Made by a program: the position numbers and the translations under genes
Shown here: positions 1 to 8,523 of the stretch, in pieces
Numbering within the stretch: position 1 is the first letter of the stretch
Layout: each line of letters starts with the position of its first letter
Assembly: GCA_937924755.1 (NCBI GenBank)
Contig: CALEVZ010000030.1
Coordinates: forward strand, 1-60,214
Direction: 5' to 3'
Length of the DNA stretch: 60,214 nucleotides
DNA from: an uncultured bacterium
GTDB taxonomy: Bacteria > Acidobacteriota > Thermoanaerobaculia > Thermoanaerobaculales > Thermoanaerobaculaceae
The notes under the pieces: generated by a model
What the model saw: the letters and a program-made list of their open reading frames with translations, nothing else
The model's database searches: none
Told to the model about the DNA's origin: nothing

Positions 1-248
1 TCGAGGCGCTGCTCGGTGCGCTGTTGCGCCGCGGCCAGCTCCTCGACGCGCTGCTCGGTGCGCCTCTGCGCCGCGGCCAGGTCGGCAACCACGCCTTGGA
101 GTTCTCGCAACTCGGCCTTGGTCACCTGGTCGCGCATCTCATCGTGGAGGACGGCCAAGACCCGGGTCAGAGAATGGCCCAGCGCCGGATCGACGGTCCT
201 CTGCGCGACTTCGGAGAGCTCCAACAGCGCCGAGGCAAAACTCGACAT
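1..248 (-). CDS. Partial coiled-coil protein with 14-residue repeats (N-terminal 82 residues)
   Basis: The ATG at 248 opens a reading frame that runs off the left edge, so only the N-terminus is present. It begins MSSFASALLELSEV and then enters heptad-like repeats of the form RTEQRVEELAAAQQ. These 14-residue units are matched by an almost exact 42-bp DNA repeat at positions 1-80. Such N-terminal repeats are typical of DUF3782-like coiled-coil proteins that often carry a nuclease-like C-terminal domain, but that domain lies outside the window, so the assignment is only a resemblance. The gene lies 31 bp downstream of ggt on the same strand and could be cotranscribed with it. Confidence 0.6.
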   Translation of the reverse strand, partial: MSSFASALLELSEVAQRTVDPALGHSLTRVLAVLHDEMRDQVTKAELRELQGVVADLAAAQRRTEQRVEELAAAQQRTEQRL

Positions 249-279
249 ACTTGGATCATAGAGGGATTTGGGGAGCAGG

Positions 280-1992
280 TCAAAAAGACCGATGCGGCGG
301 CGAAGCTGGCGGGATGACGGCGGCCGAACCGGGTCCGCGGGGGTCGGCGGCGGCCTCCAGGGTACCGTCGGACAAGCGGCGCACCGCGTTCACCTTGGGG
401 GTGCCCTTGACCGGCTCGATGGTGTGGCCGCGACGGCGGAGCTGCCTCTCGGCGGCCTCAGAAAGGGCGCCGGGCTCGACCGCCAGCACGTCGGGGAGCC
501 ACTGGTGATGCAAGCGCGGCCGCGCCACCGCGGCCGACAGCGGGTCAGCGTCGACAACGGCGTTGAGCAGCACCTGCAGCGTCGCGGTGGGGATTTTCGA
601 GCCGCCGCGTCCGCCGAGCGCGAGGATCTCTCCGCCCCGCCAGGCGATGGTCGGCGCCATGGAGGAGAGCATGCGCTTGCCCGGGGCGATGGCGTTGGCC
701 TCCCCCTGGATGAGACCGAACTGGTTGGCCTGGCCCGGCGCGGTGGTGAAGTCGTCCATCTCGTTGTTGAGAAAAAACCCCGCCTCCGGTACGAACAGCC
801 CGCAGCCGAAGGCACCGTTGAGCGTCGTGGTGAGGGCCACGGCGTTGCCCTCGCCGTCGATCACCGACAGGTGGGTGGTCTCGGCGGACTCCCGCCGATT
901 GTCGACAGGGTAGGGGGGCACCCGGGTGGAAGGAGTGGCGCGGCGGCCGATTTCGCGGGCACGCCGATCCAGCCGGGCGGGCGCCAGCAGCTGCTCGGCC
1001 GTGGCCCACGTTGAGGCGGGGTCGCCCAGTAGCGTGCGGTCGGCAAAGGCCCGCCGCCATGCCTCGGCCAGCAGGTGGGCGCGTGCCACGCCGTCGCGTG
1101 GTCGCCTCGACCAGTCGCGGCGCTCCAGGATGCCGCAGCTGGCCGCCAGGATGATCCCCCCCGAGGAGGGCAGGGGCATGCTCGCCAGCTCCCAGCCAAA
1201 CGCGGCAAACCGTATGGGTTCCCGCCACGCCGGGCGATAGGCCGTCAGATCGGCGGCGGTGAGGACGCCGCCGTGGCGGCGGCTCGCCCTTTCGATGGCC
1301 GCCGCCACCTCTCCCGTGGTGATGGCCGGTGGGCCTTCTTCGGCGTAGGCGGACAAGAGTCGGGCGAGTGCTGGCAGGCGAACGGGGGACCCGGGCGGCG
1401 GCGGTTCGCCCCCAGGCAGCCACACCGATGCGGTCTCGGGGAAGCGCGCCAGCAGGGACGCGGAGGAGCGGAGAGAACGATGGGTCCTTTCGGAGAGAAC
1501 AAAACCGTCGCGCGCCAGCTCCACCGCCGGGGCCACCACCTGCGCCCAGGGGAGCCGCCCGAAGCGGCGGTGCAGCTCGCGGTACCCCGCCGGCGAGCCG
1601 GGCACGCCGGCGGCCAGGGGCCCCACCTTGGAGCGCTCGGGGGCAGGCGCGCCGTGCAGCGAGAACATCTCCGGCGTGGCCGCCGCCGGTGCGGTTTCCC
1701 GGAAGTCCAGCGCCGTTACGGCGTTGCCCATGCGGACCACGGCGAAGCCACCTCCCCCCAGGTTGCCCGCCTCGGGGTGCACCACCGCCAGGGCCAGGGC
1801 GGTGGCCACCGCGGCGTCCACCGCGTTGCCGCCGGCGCCCAAGACGGCGATCCCGGCCGCGGTGGCGTCGGCCTCGTCGCTGGCCACCGCCCCGCCACCC
1901 GTGGCGACCGGATCGGCACCCGGCAACGGGGGTGCGCAAAGTAATCCGAGACCGGCGACGAGAACGGCGCGGAGGAGACCGGACGTTGGCAT
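280..1992 (-). CDS. ggt: Gamma-glutamyltranspeptidase
   Basis: This 570-residue protein hydrolyses or transfers the gamma-glutamyl group of glutathione and related peptides outside the cytoplasm. Residues 1-25 form a signal peptide (LVAGLGLLCAPPLPG). The N-terminal half has the family pattern (ASDEADATAAGIAVLGAGGNAVDAA, given here only as a position near 38-61) and PEAGNLGGGG near 73-82. The motif ETTHLSVIDGEGNAVA starts near residue 371. In this family the chain is cleaved autocatalytically before the first Thr of TTH, here about Thr372, which becomes the nucleophile of the small subunit. Length and motif order are normal, so it should be active. The ATG at 1992 is the only start that keeps the signal peptide. 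Confidence 0.95.
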   Translation of the reverse strand: MPTSGLLRAVLVAGLGLLCAPPLPGADPVATGGGAVASDEADATAAGIAVLGAGGNAVDAAVATALALAVVHPEAGNLGGGGFAVVRMGNAVTALDFRETAPAAATPEMFSLHGAPAPERSKVGPLAAGVPGSPAGYRELHRRFGRLPWAQVVAPAVELARDGFVLSERTHRSLRSSASLLARFPETASVWLPGGEPPPPGSPVRLPALARLLSAYAEEGPPAITTGEVAAAIERASRRHGGVLTAADLTAYRPAWREPIRFAAFGWELASMPLPSSGGIILAASCGILERRDWSRRPRDGVARAHLLAEAWRRAFADRTLLGDPASTWATAEQLLAPARLDRRAREIGRRATPSTRVPPYPVDNRRESAETTHLSVIDGEGNAVALTTTLNGAFGCGLFVPEAGFFLNNEMDDFTTAPGQANQFGLIQGEANAIAPGKRMLSSMAPTIAWRGGEILALGGRGGSKIPTATLQVLLNAVVDADPLSAAVARPRLHHQWLPDVLAVEPGALSEAAERQLRRRGHTIEPVKGTPKVNAVRRLSDGTLEAAADPRGPGSAAVIPPASPPHRSF

Positions 1993-2125
1993 GGTGGGCA
2001 GTGTACGGCGAAAAGTGAGCGCCCTCCCATCGGGGGGAAGACGACATCGCCATCGCGGTTTTCATCGAACGTATGATGGACGCTGACCACGCGAGCGTTT
2101 CCCGGGTCGTGGAAAGGGAGAAAAG

Positions 2126-2734
2126 ATGCGCATCCTCATTCCGTTTTACTCCATGTACGGACACATCTATCAGATGGCCCGGGCGGTGGCGGCGGGGGTG
2201 GGCGAGGCCGGCGGTGAGGCCGTTCTTCGCCGGCTCCCGGAAACGCTGCCGCAAGAGGTCCTGGAACGCATGGGAGCGGCGGAGCCGCAGCGGCAGTGGG
2301 CCGACGTTCCTGTCTGCCGGGTGGAGGAGTTGGCCGAGGCCGACGGGATTGCCTTCGGAACACCCACCCGTTTCGGCAACATGTGCGGCCAGATGAAGCA
2401 GTTCCTCGACGCCACCGGAGGCCTGTGGGGAAAGGGCGCCCTGGTGGGCAAGCCGGGGGGGGTGTTCACCTCCAGCGCCACCCAGCACGGCGGTCAGGAA
2501 TCCACCATCCTCTCCATGCACATCGTGCTGCTTCACCACGGCATGGTGGTGGTGGGGCTGCCCTACAGTTTCCGGGGGCAGACCGGCGTGGAGGAGGTGA
2601 GGGGGTGCTCTCCTTACGGCCCCTCCACCATCGCCGGGGGCGACGGCAGCCGCCAGCCCACGGAGGTGGAGCTGGGCGGCGCCCGCTTCTTCGGCCGTCA
2701 CCTGGCGGACATCGCCGGGCGGCTGCGGCGGTAA
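2126..2734 (+). CDS. wrbA: NAD(P)H:quinone oxidoreductase, WrbA type
   Basis: WrbA is an FMN flavoprotein that reduces quinones by two electrons in the cytoplasm, protecting against semiquinone stress. The 202-residue length is standard. An FMN-binding loop ([10 protein letters not shown]) lies at residues 9-18. [17 protein letters not shown] begins near residue 79, and the signature [14 protein letters not shown] begins near residue 115. A GGGAGAAAAG stretch just upstream of the ATG at 2126 can serve as ribosome binding site. The gene is transcribed away from ggt, with about 130 bp between their starts. Confidence 0.94.
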   Translation: MRILIPFYSMYGHIYQMARAVAAGVGEAGGEAVLRRLPETLPQEVLERMGAAEPQRQWADVPVCRVEELAEADGIAFGTPTRFGNMCGQMKQFLDATGGLWGKGALVGKPGGVFTSSATQHGGQESTILSMHIVLLHHGMVVVGLPYSFRGQTGVEEVRGCSPYGPSTIAGGDGSRQPTEVELGGARFFGRHLADIAGRLRR

Positions 2735-2795
2735 GCAGCGCGCCCCCGTGGAAGGGCTCCACTTCGCCTTGCATCAGCGCCGCCGCGCCGTGGCA

Positions 2796-3389
2796 ATGAC
2801 TTTCTTCGGCAGCCTCCGGTGGAGGTGGCGGAGGCTCTGGCTGGCGATGGAGCGGTACGTCATCTACAACATCATCCGGCTGGTGCGCATCCGCGGTCAA
2901 AGCGAGCGCGTCGCCCGCGGTTTCGCCGCGGGTCTGGTGGTCAACTTTCTTCCCACCTTCGGGTTCGGGGTCCTCATCTCGGGGGCTTTCGCCCGCGTTT
3001 TGGGCGGTAATGTGGTCGCCGGAGTGGTGGGCGGCGCAACGCTCAACTTTGTCTGGCCTCTGCTTTTTTATTTCAACATCAAGGTAGGCAGTCTGTTCCT
3101 GCCCTCCCCCATTCCCGTCGAGGACCTCGACGACGTGACGGAGGGCACCATGTCGGCGTTGATGTGGGGGAAGACCTTCACCATCGGTGCGCTGGTGAAC
3201 ATCGTCACCGTCGGGCTGGCGGTTTACCTGCTGCTGCGCCTGGTCTACCGCACTGTGCGACCAGCCGCTTTAGGGTACTTCCGGCGGCACGCTGTCGACC
3301 ATCAGCGCCGCTTTCGTGCCCAGCGGGAGTTCATCCGGAGAGCGACCCGAGGCGGTGGCGCCGCCGCCGGAGAAAACGGGGCGGCATAG
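2796..3389 (+). CDS. DUF2062 membrane protein
   Basis: The roughly 197-residue protein carries the DUF2062 pattern: a basic N-terminus (RWRWRRLW), then VARGFAAGLVVNFLPTFGFG, then hydrophobic segments (VVAGVVGGATLNFVWPLLFY and LVNIVTVGLAVYLLLRLVY), giving about three membrane spans. The family is widespread, often sits near glycosyltransferase or lipid genes, and has no established biochemical role. The start is uncertain: I chose the ATG at 2796, but a GTG at 2748 is in frame and neither has a clear ribosome binding site. The gene ends 13 bp before the start of the cardiolipin synthase gene, which suggests cotranscription and a possible envelope-lipid link (inference). Confidence 0.78.
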   Translation: MTFFGSLRWRWRRLWLAMERYVIYNIIRLVRIRGQSERVARGFAAGLVVNFLPTFGFGVLISGAFARVLGGNVVAGVVGGATLNFVWPLLFYFNIKVGSLFLPSPIPVEDLDDVTEGTMSALMWGKTFTIGALVNIVTVGLAVYLLLRLVYRTVRPAALGYFRRHAVDHQRRFRAQREFIRRATRGGGAAAGENGAA

Positions 3390-3402
3390 AATCGGCTCGC
3401 CC

Positions 3403-4842
3403 ATGGCCGCTTTCCATCCCCTGGAGCTGCTCGCTCTCACGGCCAGCGTCTTGGTACCGCTCCTGGCGGCCGCCCATGCCGTCCTGTACAAGCGGGACGT
3501 GCGCGCCGCCATTGGCTGGGTCGGGCTGATCATCCTGGTGCCGATTCTCGGAGCCGTGCTGTACGTCCTGCTGGGGATCAACCGTATCCGCAGGCGGGCC
3601 GCCGCCCGCAGCCCCGAAGCTCTGGGTCCGACGGGCGGGCGGCATCGGCCGCTGCCGGAGGCGGCGCTGTCCGCGCGCCTGGGCGAGGCGGCCCATTTGG
3701 CCGCCCTCGCCCATCTGGGCAGCCGCGTGAACCCGTTGCCTTTGCTGGAGGGTAACTGCGTACGGCCCCTCGTCAACGGCGATGAGGCCTACCCCGCCAT
3801 GCTCGAGGCCATCGACGGCGCCGAGCGCTCCGTGGGTCTGTCCACGTACATCTTCGACCGCGACCCGGCGGGGGAGAGGTTCCTGGACGCTCTGGCGCGG
3901 GCCACCCGGCGAGGGGTGGAAGTGCGGGTACTCATCGACGCCGTCGGAGCACGGTACTCGTGGCCCGGCATGTACACGGCGCTGCGCCGCGCCGGGGTGA
4001 GGACGGCGCGTTTCATGCCCACCTGGGTGCCCTGGCGGCTGCCCTACGCCAACTTGCGCAACCATCGCAAACTCCTGCTCGTCGACGGGCGGCAGGCGTT
4101 CACCGGGGGGATGAACATCCGCCACGGCCACCTCCTGGGGGCCAGGCCCCGGCACCCGGTGCAGGACCTGCACTTTCAGCTGACGGGGCCGGTGGCGGCG
4201 GAACTGCAAGAGGTGTTCGTGCACGACTGGCACTTCACCACCGGTGAGCAGCTCGGCGGTGAAGGCTGGTTTCCCCCCCTCGGTCACTGCGGCGATACCG
4301 TCGCCCGGGTCATTGCCGACGGCCCGGATGAGGACTTCGACCGCCTGCGCTGGACCTTCCTCGGCGCCCTCGCGGTGGCGCAGCGCTCGGTGGCCGTCCT
4401 GACCCCCTATTTCTTGCCCGATACCGCCCTCATCACCGCCCTGGGCACGGCTGCACTGCGCGGGGTGGAAGTGGTGATCCTGCTGCCGGCGGAGAACAAC
4501 CTGCGCCTGGTGGCGTGGGCGGCGCAAGCCCAACTCTGGCAGGTGCTGGAGCGCGGCTGCCGGGTGGTGTTGACCCCTCCCCCCTTCGACCACACCAAGC
4601 TCCTGCTGGTGGACGACGCCTGGGCGCTGATCGGCTCCGCCAACTGGGACCCCCGCAGCCTGCGGCTCAACTTCGAGGTGGGCGTGGAGTGCTACGACCC
4701 TCCGCTGGCTCGGGCCCTGGCCGGTCTGGCTCACGCTAAGCAAACCGCAGGCCGGGAGATCACCCTGGCGGAGGTGGACCGTCGGCCCCTGCCGATCCGC
4801 CTGCGCGACGGCCTGGCCCGACTCCTGACGCCCTACCTGTAA
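3403..4842 (+). CDS. cls: Cardiolipin synthase (phospholipase D family)
   Basis: This 479-residue membrane-anchored enzyme joins phosphatidyl groups to make cardiolipin. Two N-terminal hydrophobic helices (LLALTASVLVPLLAAAHAV and WVGLIILVPILGAVLYVLL) precede two PLD catalytic modules. The first HKD motif is HRKLLLVD with His221, Lys223 and Asp228. The second is HTKLLLVD with His397, Lys399 and Asp404, followed by GSANWDPRSL. The ATG at 3403 is preferred because it directly precedes the first hydrophobic helix; an earlier in-frame ATG at 3316 would overlap the DUF2062 gene. The 3' end overlaps the convergent DUF454 gene by 83 bp. Confidence 0.93.
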   Translation: MAAFHPLELLALTASVLVPLLAAAHAVLYKRDVRAAIGWVGLIILVPILGAVLYVLLGINRIRRRAAARSPEALGPTGGRHRPLPEAALSARLGEAAHLAALAHLGSRVNPLPLLEGNCVRPLVNGDEAYPAMLEAIDGAERSVGLSTYIFDRDPAGERFLDALARATRRGVEVRVLIDAVGARYSWPGMYTALRRAGVRTARFMPTWVPWRLPYANLRNHRKLLLVDGRQAFTGGMNIRHGHLLGARPRHPVQDLHFQLTGPVAAELQEVFVHDWHFTTGEQLGGEGWFPPLGHCGDTVARVIADGPDEDFDRLRWTFLGALAVAQRSVAVLTPYFLPDTALITALGTAALRGVEVVILLPAENNLRLVAWAAQAQLWQVLERGCRVVLTPPPFDHTKLLLVDDAWALIGSANWDPRSLRLNFEVGVECYDPPLARALAGLAHAKQTAGREITLAEVDRRPLPIRLRDGLARLLTPYL

Positions 4843-5389
4843 TCGACGCAGACGCCTCCCGCTCCTGGGCATCGGCCACTGCCGCCCGACCGCCGTCGCC
4901 CGCGTCCGTCGTCCCCTTTGGAGGAAGGGAACGGTGCTTGGTGGGAATGAGGAGGATGTGCACGGTGACGGCGGTGGCAATGAGCAGGAGCGAGACTCGC
5001 ACCAGCATCACCTCCACCCAAAGACCGAGGGAAAGGCCTATTCCCGACCACAGCAGGACCACCGCCAGGGCCTTGGTGGTGGCAGGAATCCCCAGCCCGG
5101 CGCGGTACTCGCGCAGGTAGGACCCGAACACCCGGTTGCTCATCATCCAGGCGTGCAGGCGCGGCGAACCCCGCAGGAAGCAGGCGGCCGCCAGGAGCAG
5201 GAAGGGAGTGGTGGGAAGCAACGGCAAAGGCACCCCCAGCACCCCCAGGGAGAGAAAAAACCACCCGGCAGCGGCCCACAGAGGTCTCGACCACCGGGGG
5301 GAGCGGGGAGGCCCGGGATCCGTCGAGGGGGGTACGCCGCACCGCGCCCGTTTGGAACCCCGATCTGGCGATGGGGACCGCGCCCTCAC
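4760..5389 (-). CDS. DUF454 (YbaN-like) inner-membrane protein
   Basis: This 209-residue protein has the DUF454/YbaN pattern: WFFLSLGVLGVPLPLLPTTP, then FLLLAAACFLRGSPRLHAW, then a pair of hydrophobic helices (ALAVVLLWSGIGLSLGL and SLLLIATAVTVHILLIP). The family is a small inner-membrane group of unknown function. The first 30 residues and the last 50 are low-complexity and charged, unlike typical YbaN, so the true start may lie nearer the first helix. The start codon shares ATGA with the stop of the upstream SCP2-like gene, indicating translational coupling. Its 3' end overlaps cls on the other strand. Confidence 0.75.
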   Translation of the reverse strand: MRARSPSPDRGSKRARCGVPPSTDPGPPRSPRWSRPLWAAAGWFFLSLGVLGVPLPLLPTTPFLLLAAACFLRGSPRLHAWMMSNRVFGSYLREYRAGLGIPATTKALAVVLLWSGIGLSLGLWVEVMLVRVSLLLIATAVTVHILLIPTKHRSLPPKGTTDAGDGGRAAVADAQEREASASITGRASGVGPGRRAGGSAGADGPPPPG

Positions 5390-5799
5390 GGAGGTGGGAA
5401 GGAGGCGTCGATGGCGGCGGCGGTGCGCAGGAGCTCCCGTGCGGCTCCGGCGTAGGGGACGAGCGAGGACCAGCGCCCGCGCTCAAACCGGATTTGCCCG
5501 GAGAGAATGGCCAGCACCGGGTCGCCCGATCCTTGCAGCACGCGCCGCCAGGTCTCCGCCGAGGCGGAAAGCATGAGATCACACTCCCCCAGGTCGTTCC
5601 AGCGGGCGGTGCGCGCCGTACGGCAACGTCCGTCCTCGATGGCCAGGAACACCGCGCGATCGCGTTCCAGGCCATTGCCGTTGGCACGCATGACGAAAAC
5701 CAACGAGCCGCTCCAGCCGCTGGCAGCCGCTGCGAAGGCCGGCGAGGCGTCCAGACGCTTCTTCCACTCTTTCGCCCAGGCGGCACTCAATGCTTCCAC
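5386..5799 (-). CDS. SCP2 sterol-carrier-like domain protein
   Basis: The 137-residue cytoplasmic protein resembles the SCP2 lipid-binding fold: an N-terminal helix ([13 protein letters not shown]), a beta region ([23 protein letters not shown]), then [36 protein letters not shown] (quoted as two parts: the helix [16 protein letters not shown] and the strand [13 protein letters not shown]). The last segment matches the usual SCP2 ending, where a helix is followed by a lipid-contacting strand. I chose the GTG at 5799 because GGGAGG sits six bases ahead of it; an in-frame GTG at 5853 lacks such a site. It is coupled to the DUF454 gene. The ligand is unknown. Confidence 0.7.
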   Translation of the reverse strand: MEALSAAWAKEWKKRLDASPAFAAAASGWSGSLVFVMRANGNGLERDRAVFLAIEDGRCRTARTARWNDLGECDLMLSASAETWRRVLQGSGDPVLAILSGQIRFERGRWSSLVPYAGAARELLRTAAAIDASFPPP

Positions 5800-5996
5800 C
5801 GCGACCCTCCCCCGCGGGCGGCGTGCCGGCGCGCCCTCTAGATTATCGTACACTAGCGGGGGATCGCGGCGAGGACGAATATTGCGCTTGTGCTATCGTT
5901 CACGAGATTTGCGCCGACCTCCGCTCCCCGGGCGGCAGGTGCTGTCGGTTCCGGGCGAAGCGGTTACGAGGCGTGCACGAAACGGAGGCAGCAACG

Positions 5997-7547
5997 ATGC
6001 CGACGGTTGAAGAGGCCATCCTGAAGTTGCGGCAGCTGCGCGCCCAGGCGCGCCTGGGAGGTGGGGAGGACCGCATCGCCGCCCAGCACGAGAAGGGGCG
6101 CTACACCGCCCGCGAGCGCATCGACCTGCTGCTCGACGAGGGCAGCTTCGAGGAGTTCGATACCTTCGTCACCCACCGCTGCACCGCCTTCGGCATGGAC
6201 AGGCAGCGCATCCCTGGCGACGGCGTGGTGTGCGGCTACGGCACCATCAACTCCCGGCAGGTGTTCGTTTTCTCCCAGGATTTCACGGTCTTCGGCGGCT
6301 CCCTGTCGGAGACGCACGCGGAAAAAATCTGCAAAGTAATGGATGCGGCGGTCAAGGTGGGAGCCCCCATCATCGGCCTTAACGACTCCGGCGGCGCCCG
6401 CATCCAGGAGGGGGTGGCCTCCCTCGCCGGCTACGCCGAGATTTTCAAGCGCAACGTGCTGGCCTCCGGGGTGGTGCCGCAAATTTCCGCCATCCTCGGG
6501 CCGTGCGCCGGCGGGGCGGTGTACTCCCCGGCCATCACCGACTTCACCATTATGTCCAAGGGGTCGTACATGTTCATCACCGGCCCCAAGGTGGTCAAGG
6601 CGGTCACCGGCGAGGACGTGGGGGTGGAGGAGCTGGGTGGCTCCATGTTGCACGCCACCAAGAGCGGCGTCTGCCACTTCACCGCCGACAGCGAAGAAGA
6701 GGCCATGCAGGTGATCCGCGAGCTGCTGTCCTACCTGCCACAAACCAACATGGAGGAGCCGCCCCTGGCGGCCTGCACCGACCCCGTCAACCGCGCCGAC
6801 GAAGAACTCATCGGCATCGTCCCGGACGATCCCAACAAGCCCTACGACATGAAGAATCTCATCGCCATGGTGGTGGACGACCGGCACTTTTTGGAAGTGC
6901 AGCGGCGCTTTGCCCCCAATATCATCACCGCCTTCGCCCGCCTCGGGGGGCGCTCGGTGGGCATCGTGGCCAACCAGCCCAAGTACCTGGCCGGGGTGTT
7001 GGACATCAACGCCTCGCGAAAGGCCGGACGGTTCGTGCGCTTTTGCGATTGCTTCAACATCCCCATCGTGACCTTCGTGGACGTGCCGGGTTTCCTCCCC
7101 GGTACCGCCCAGGAGCACAACGCCATCATCCTGCACGGCGCCAAGTTGCTCTACGCCTATGCCGAGGCCACCGTGCCCAAGCTCACCGTCATCACCCGCA
7201 AGGCCTACGGTGGGGCGTATGACGTGATGAGCTCCAAGCACCTACGGGGGGACATCAATTACGCCTGGCCCACCGCCGAGGTGGCGGTGATGGGCGCGCG
7301 CGGCGCGGTGGAGGTCCTCTACAGCAAGCAGCTGGCCCGCGCCGCCGACCCCGAGGCGGAGGCGCAGGCGCTGGTGCGCGACTACGAGGAGCGCTTCATG
7401 AACCCCTACACCGCTGCCGAGCGCGGCTTCGTGGACGACGTCATCGAACCCGAGAAGACGCGCTTTCGGCTCATCCGCGCCCTCACCATGCTGTCCACCA
7501 AACGGGAGGCCAACCCTCCCAGGAAACACGGCAACATACCCCTGTAG
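5997..7547 (+). CDS. mmdA: Acyl-CoA carboxyltransferase subunit (methylmalonyl-CoA decarboxylase alpha type)
   Basis: This 516-residue crotonase-fold enzyme moves a carboxyl group between an acyl-CoA and biotin. It opens with [18 protein letters not shown] and continues with the usual carboxyltransferase landmarks: [53 protein letters not shown], the oxyanion-forming [16 protein letters not shown], and [21 protein letters not shown] lies 12 bases before the ATG at 5997, so the longer frame starting at 5790 was rejected. The three following genes supply membrane and biotin subunits of a sodium pump, which points to a methylmalonyl-CoA or propionyl-CoA-linked decarboxylase rather than a soluble carboxylase. 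The substrate is inferred from that context. Confidence 0.93.
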   Translation: MPTVEEAILKLRQLRAQARLGGGEDRIAAQHEKGRYTARERIDLLLDEGSFEEFDTFVTHRCTAFGMDRQRIPGDGVVCGYGTINSRQVFVFSQDFTVFGGSLSETHAEKICKVMDAAVKVGAPIIGLNDSGGARIQEGVASLAGYAEIFKRNVLASGVVPQISAILGPCAGGAVYSPAITDFTIMSKGSYMFITGPKVVKAVTGEDVGVEELGGSMLHATKSGVCHFTADSEEEAMQVIRELLSYLPQTNMEEPPLAACTDPVNRADEELIGIVPDDPNKPYDMKNLIAMVVDDRHFLEVQRRFAPNIITAFARLGGRSVGIVANQPKYLAGVLDINASRKAGRFVRFCDCFNIPIVTFVDVPGFLPGTAQEHNAIILHGAKLLYAYAEATVPKLTVITRKAYGGAYDVMSSKHLRGDINYAWPTAEVAVMGARGAVEVLYSKQLARAADPEAEAQALVRDYEERFMNPYTAAERGFVDDVIEPEKTRFRLIRALTMLSTKREANPPRKHGNIPL

Positions 7548-7559
7548 GAGCTCGCGAAC

Positions 7560-8090
7560 ATGGAACGGCACATCGTCGTCGACGCCCCGTCCCGCCGGGC
7601 GGATAGGCCTCGGTCGAGACGCGGGTGGCTGGCTTTGGTGGTGGCGGTGGTGGTGGTCGCCTCGCCGCTCGCCGCCGCCTGGGGTCAATCGGCCAGCCCA
7701 GCCTCGTCCGGCGGGCGACAGACGGAGCAAGGGTGGAACCCGGGCACCGCCCGGGAATCGTTGGCCTTCGGGGTGCGCATGGCGGTGCTGGGCATGGGGG
7801 TGGTGTTCTCCGGATTGATCCTGGTCTACCTCTTCCTGGTCGGTCTGCGTCGCGTCCTGGAGCGACCCCTCACCCGCACAGCCGCCGGCCGCGGTTCTCC
7901 GCGCCCTCCCGAGATCAGTGCCGAGGTGGCACACGCCATCGCCCTGGCGCTGTTCATGGATCTGCGCGCCTTCGACGAGGAAACTGCCCAAGAGGTGACG
8001 ATCCGCAAGATTACTCGCCCGTTCTCGCCGTGGATGGATTCCGGCAAGACCCGCGTGCTTCTCAACAACCAGCTGGTTTTCAAAAAGTAG
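7560..8090 (+). CDS. Sodium-pump decarboxylase small membrane subunit (OadG family)
   Basis: The 176-residue protein matches the OadG/MmdD group, which anchors the carboxyltransferase and biotin proteins to the membrane beta subunit. An N-terminal hydrophobic segment (WLALVVAVVVVASPLAAAW) looks like a signal peptide or anchor. A second one (MAVLGMGVVFSGLILVYLFL, near residues 74-93) is the typical OadG helix. The tail has AEVAHAIALALFMDL and a positively charged end (ITRPFSPWMDSGKTR). AGGAG lies nine bases before the ATG. It starts 12 bp after mmdA and ends 6 bp before the biotin-carrier gene. Confidence 0.84.
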   Translation: MERHIVVDAPSRRADRPRSRRGWLALVVAVVVVASPLAAAWGQSASPASSGGRQTEQGWNPGTARESLAFGVRMAVLGMGVVFSGLILVYLFLVGLRRVLERPLTRTAAGRGSPRPPEISAEVAHAIALALFMDLRAFDEETAQEVTIRKITRPFSPWMDSGKTRVLLNNQLVFKK

Positions 8091-8096
8091 GACGCC

Positions 8097-8519
8097 ATGA
8101 GCACCTTCCGCTATACCATCAACGGCAACACCTACGACGTCTCCATCGACTCCTTCCAGGGGTCGGCGGCGCGCGTGACGGTCAACGGCATCACCTACGA
8201 CATCCAGATCGAGCGGGAGAAACCCACCCCGCCCAAGCTGGTGCGCCCCAAGGTGGTGGCCGGGGAGGGACCGCAACCCGCCCGCATGAAGCCCCAGGCC
8301 GGCCTGGGGGCGGTCAAGGCACCTCTGCCCGGCGTGGTCAAGTCCATCGCCGTCAAGCCCGGGGATGTGGTCAAGCAGGGCCAGGCCATCGTCATCCTGG
8401 AGGCGATGAAGATGGACAACGAGATCTACGCCCCCATAGACGGCACCGTGAGCGAGATCCACGTGTCGGCCGGCCAGGCGGTGCTGGAGGGTGACGTGCT
8501 CGTCACCATCGGAGGCTAG
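8097..8519 (+). CDS. Biotin carboxyl carrier protein of the sodium-pump decarboxylase
   Basis: The 140-residue protein carries the carboxyl group on a swinging biotin. Its C-terminal domain has the biotinylation motif EAMKM at residues 102-106, so Lys105 should be the modified residue. It is followed by the mirrored half APIDGTVSEIHVSAGQAV. The first 60 residues (FRYTINGNTYDVSIDSF, VTVNGITYDIQIE) form the N-terminal beta domain of MmdC-like proteins, and a short Pro-rich linker joins the two. It lies between the OadG-like and beta-subunit genes. A biotin protein ligase must be encoded elsewhere. Confidence 0.92.
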   Translation: MSTFRYTINGNTYDVSIDSFQGSAARVTVNGITYDIQIEREKPTPPKLVRPKVVAGEGPQPARMKPQAGLGAVKAPLPGVVKSIAVKPGDVVKQGQAIVILEAMKMDNEIYAPIDGTVSEIHVSAGQAVLEGDVLVTIGG

Positions 8520-8523
8520 GGCC

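Noticed and set aside
545-2701. Long open frame on the minus strand across ggt and wrbA
   Set aside because: It is Arg/Gly/Pro-rich shadow sequence in another frame of ggt and antisense to wrbA, a common effect of high GC.
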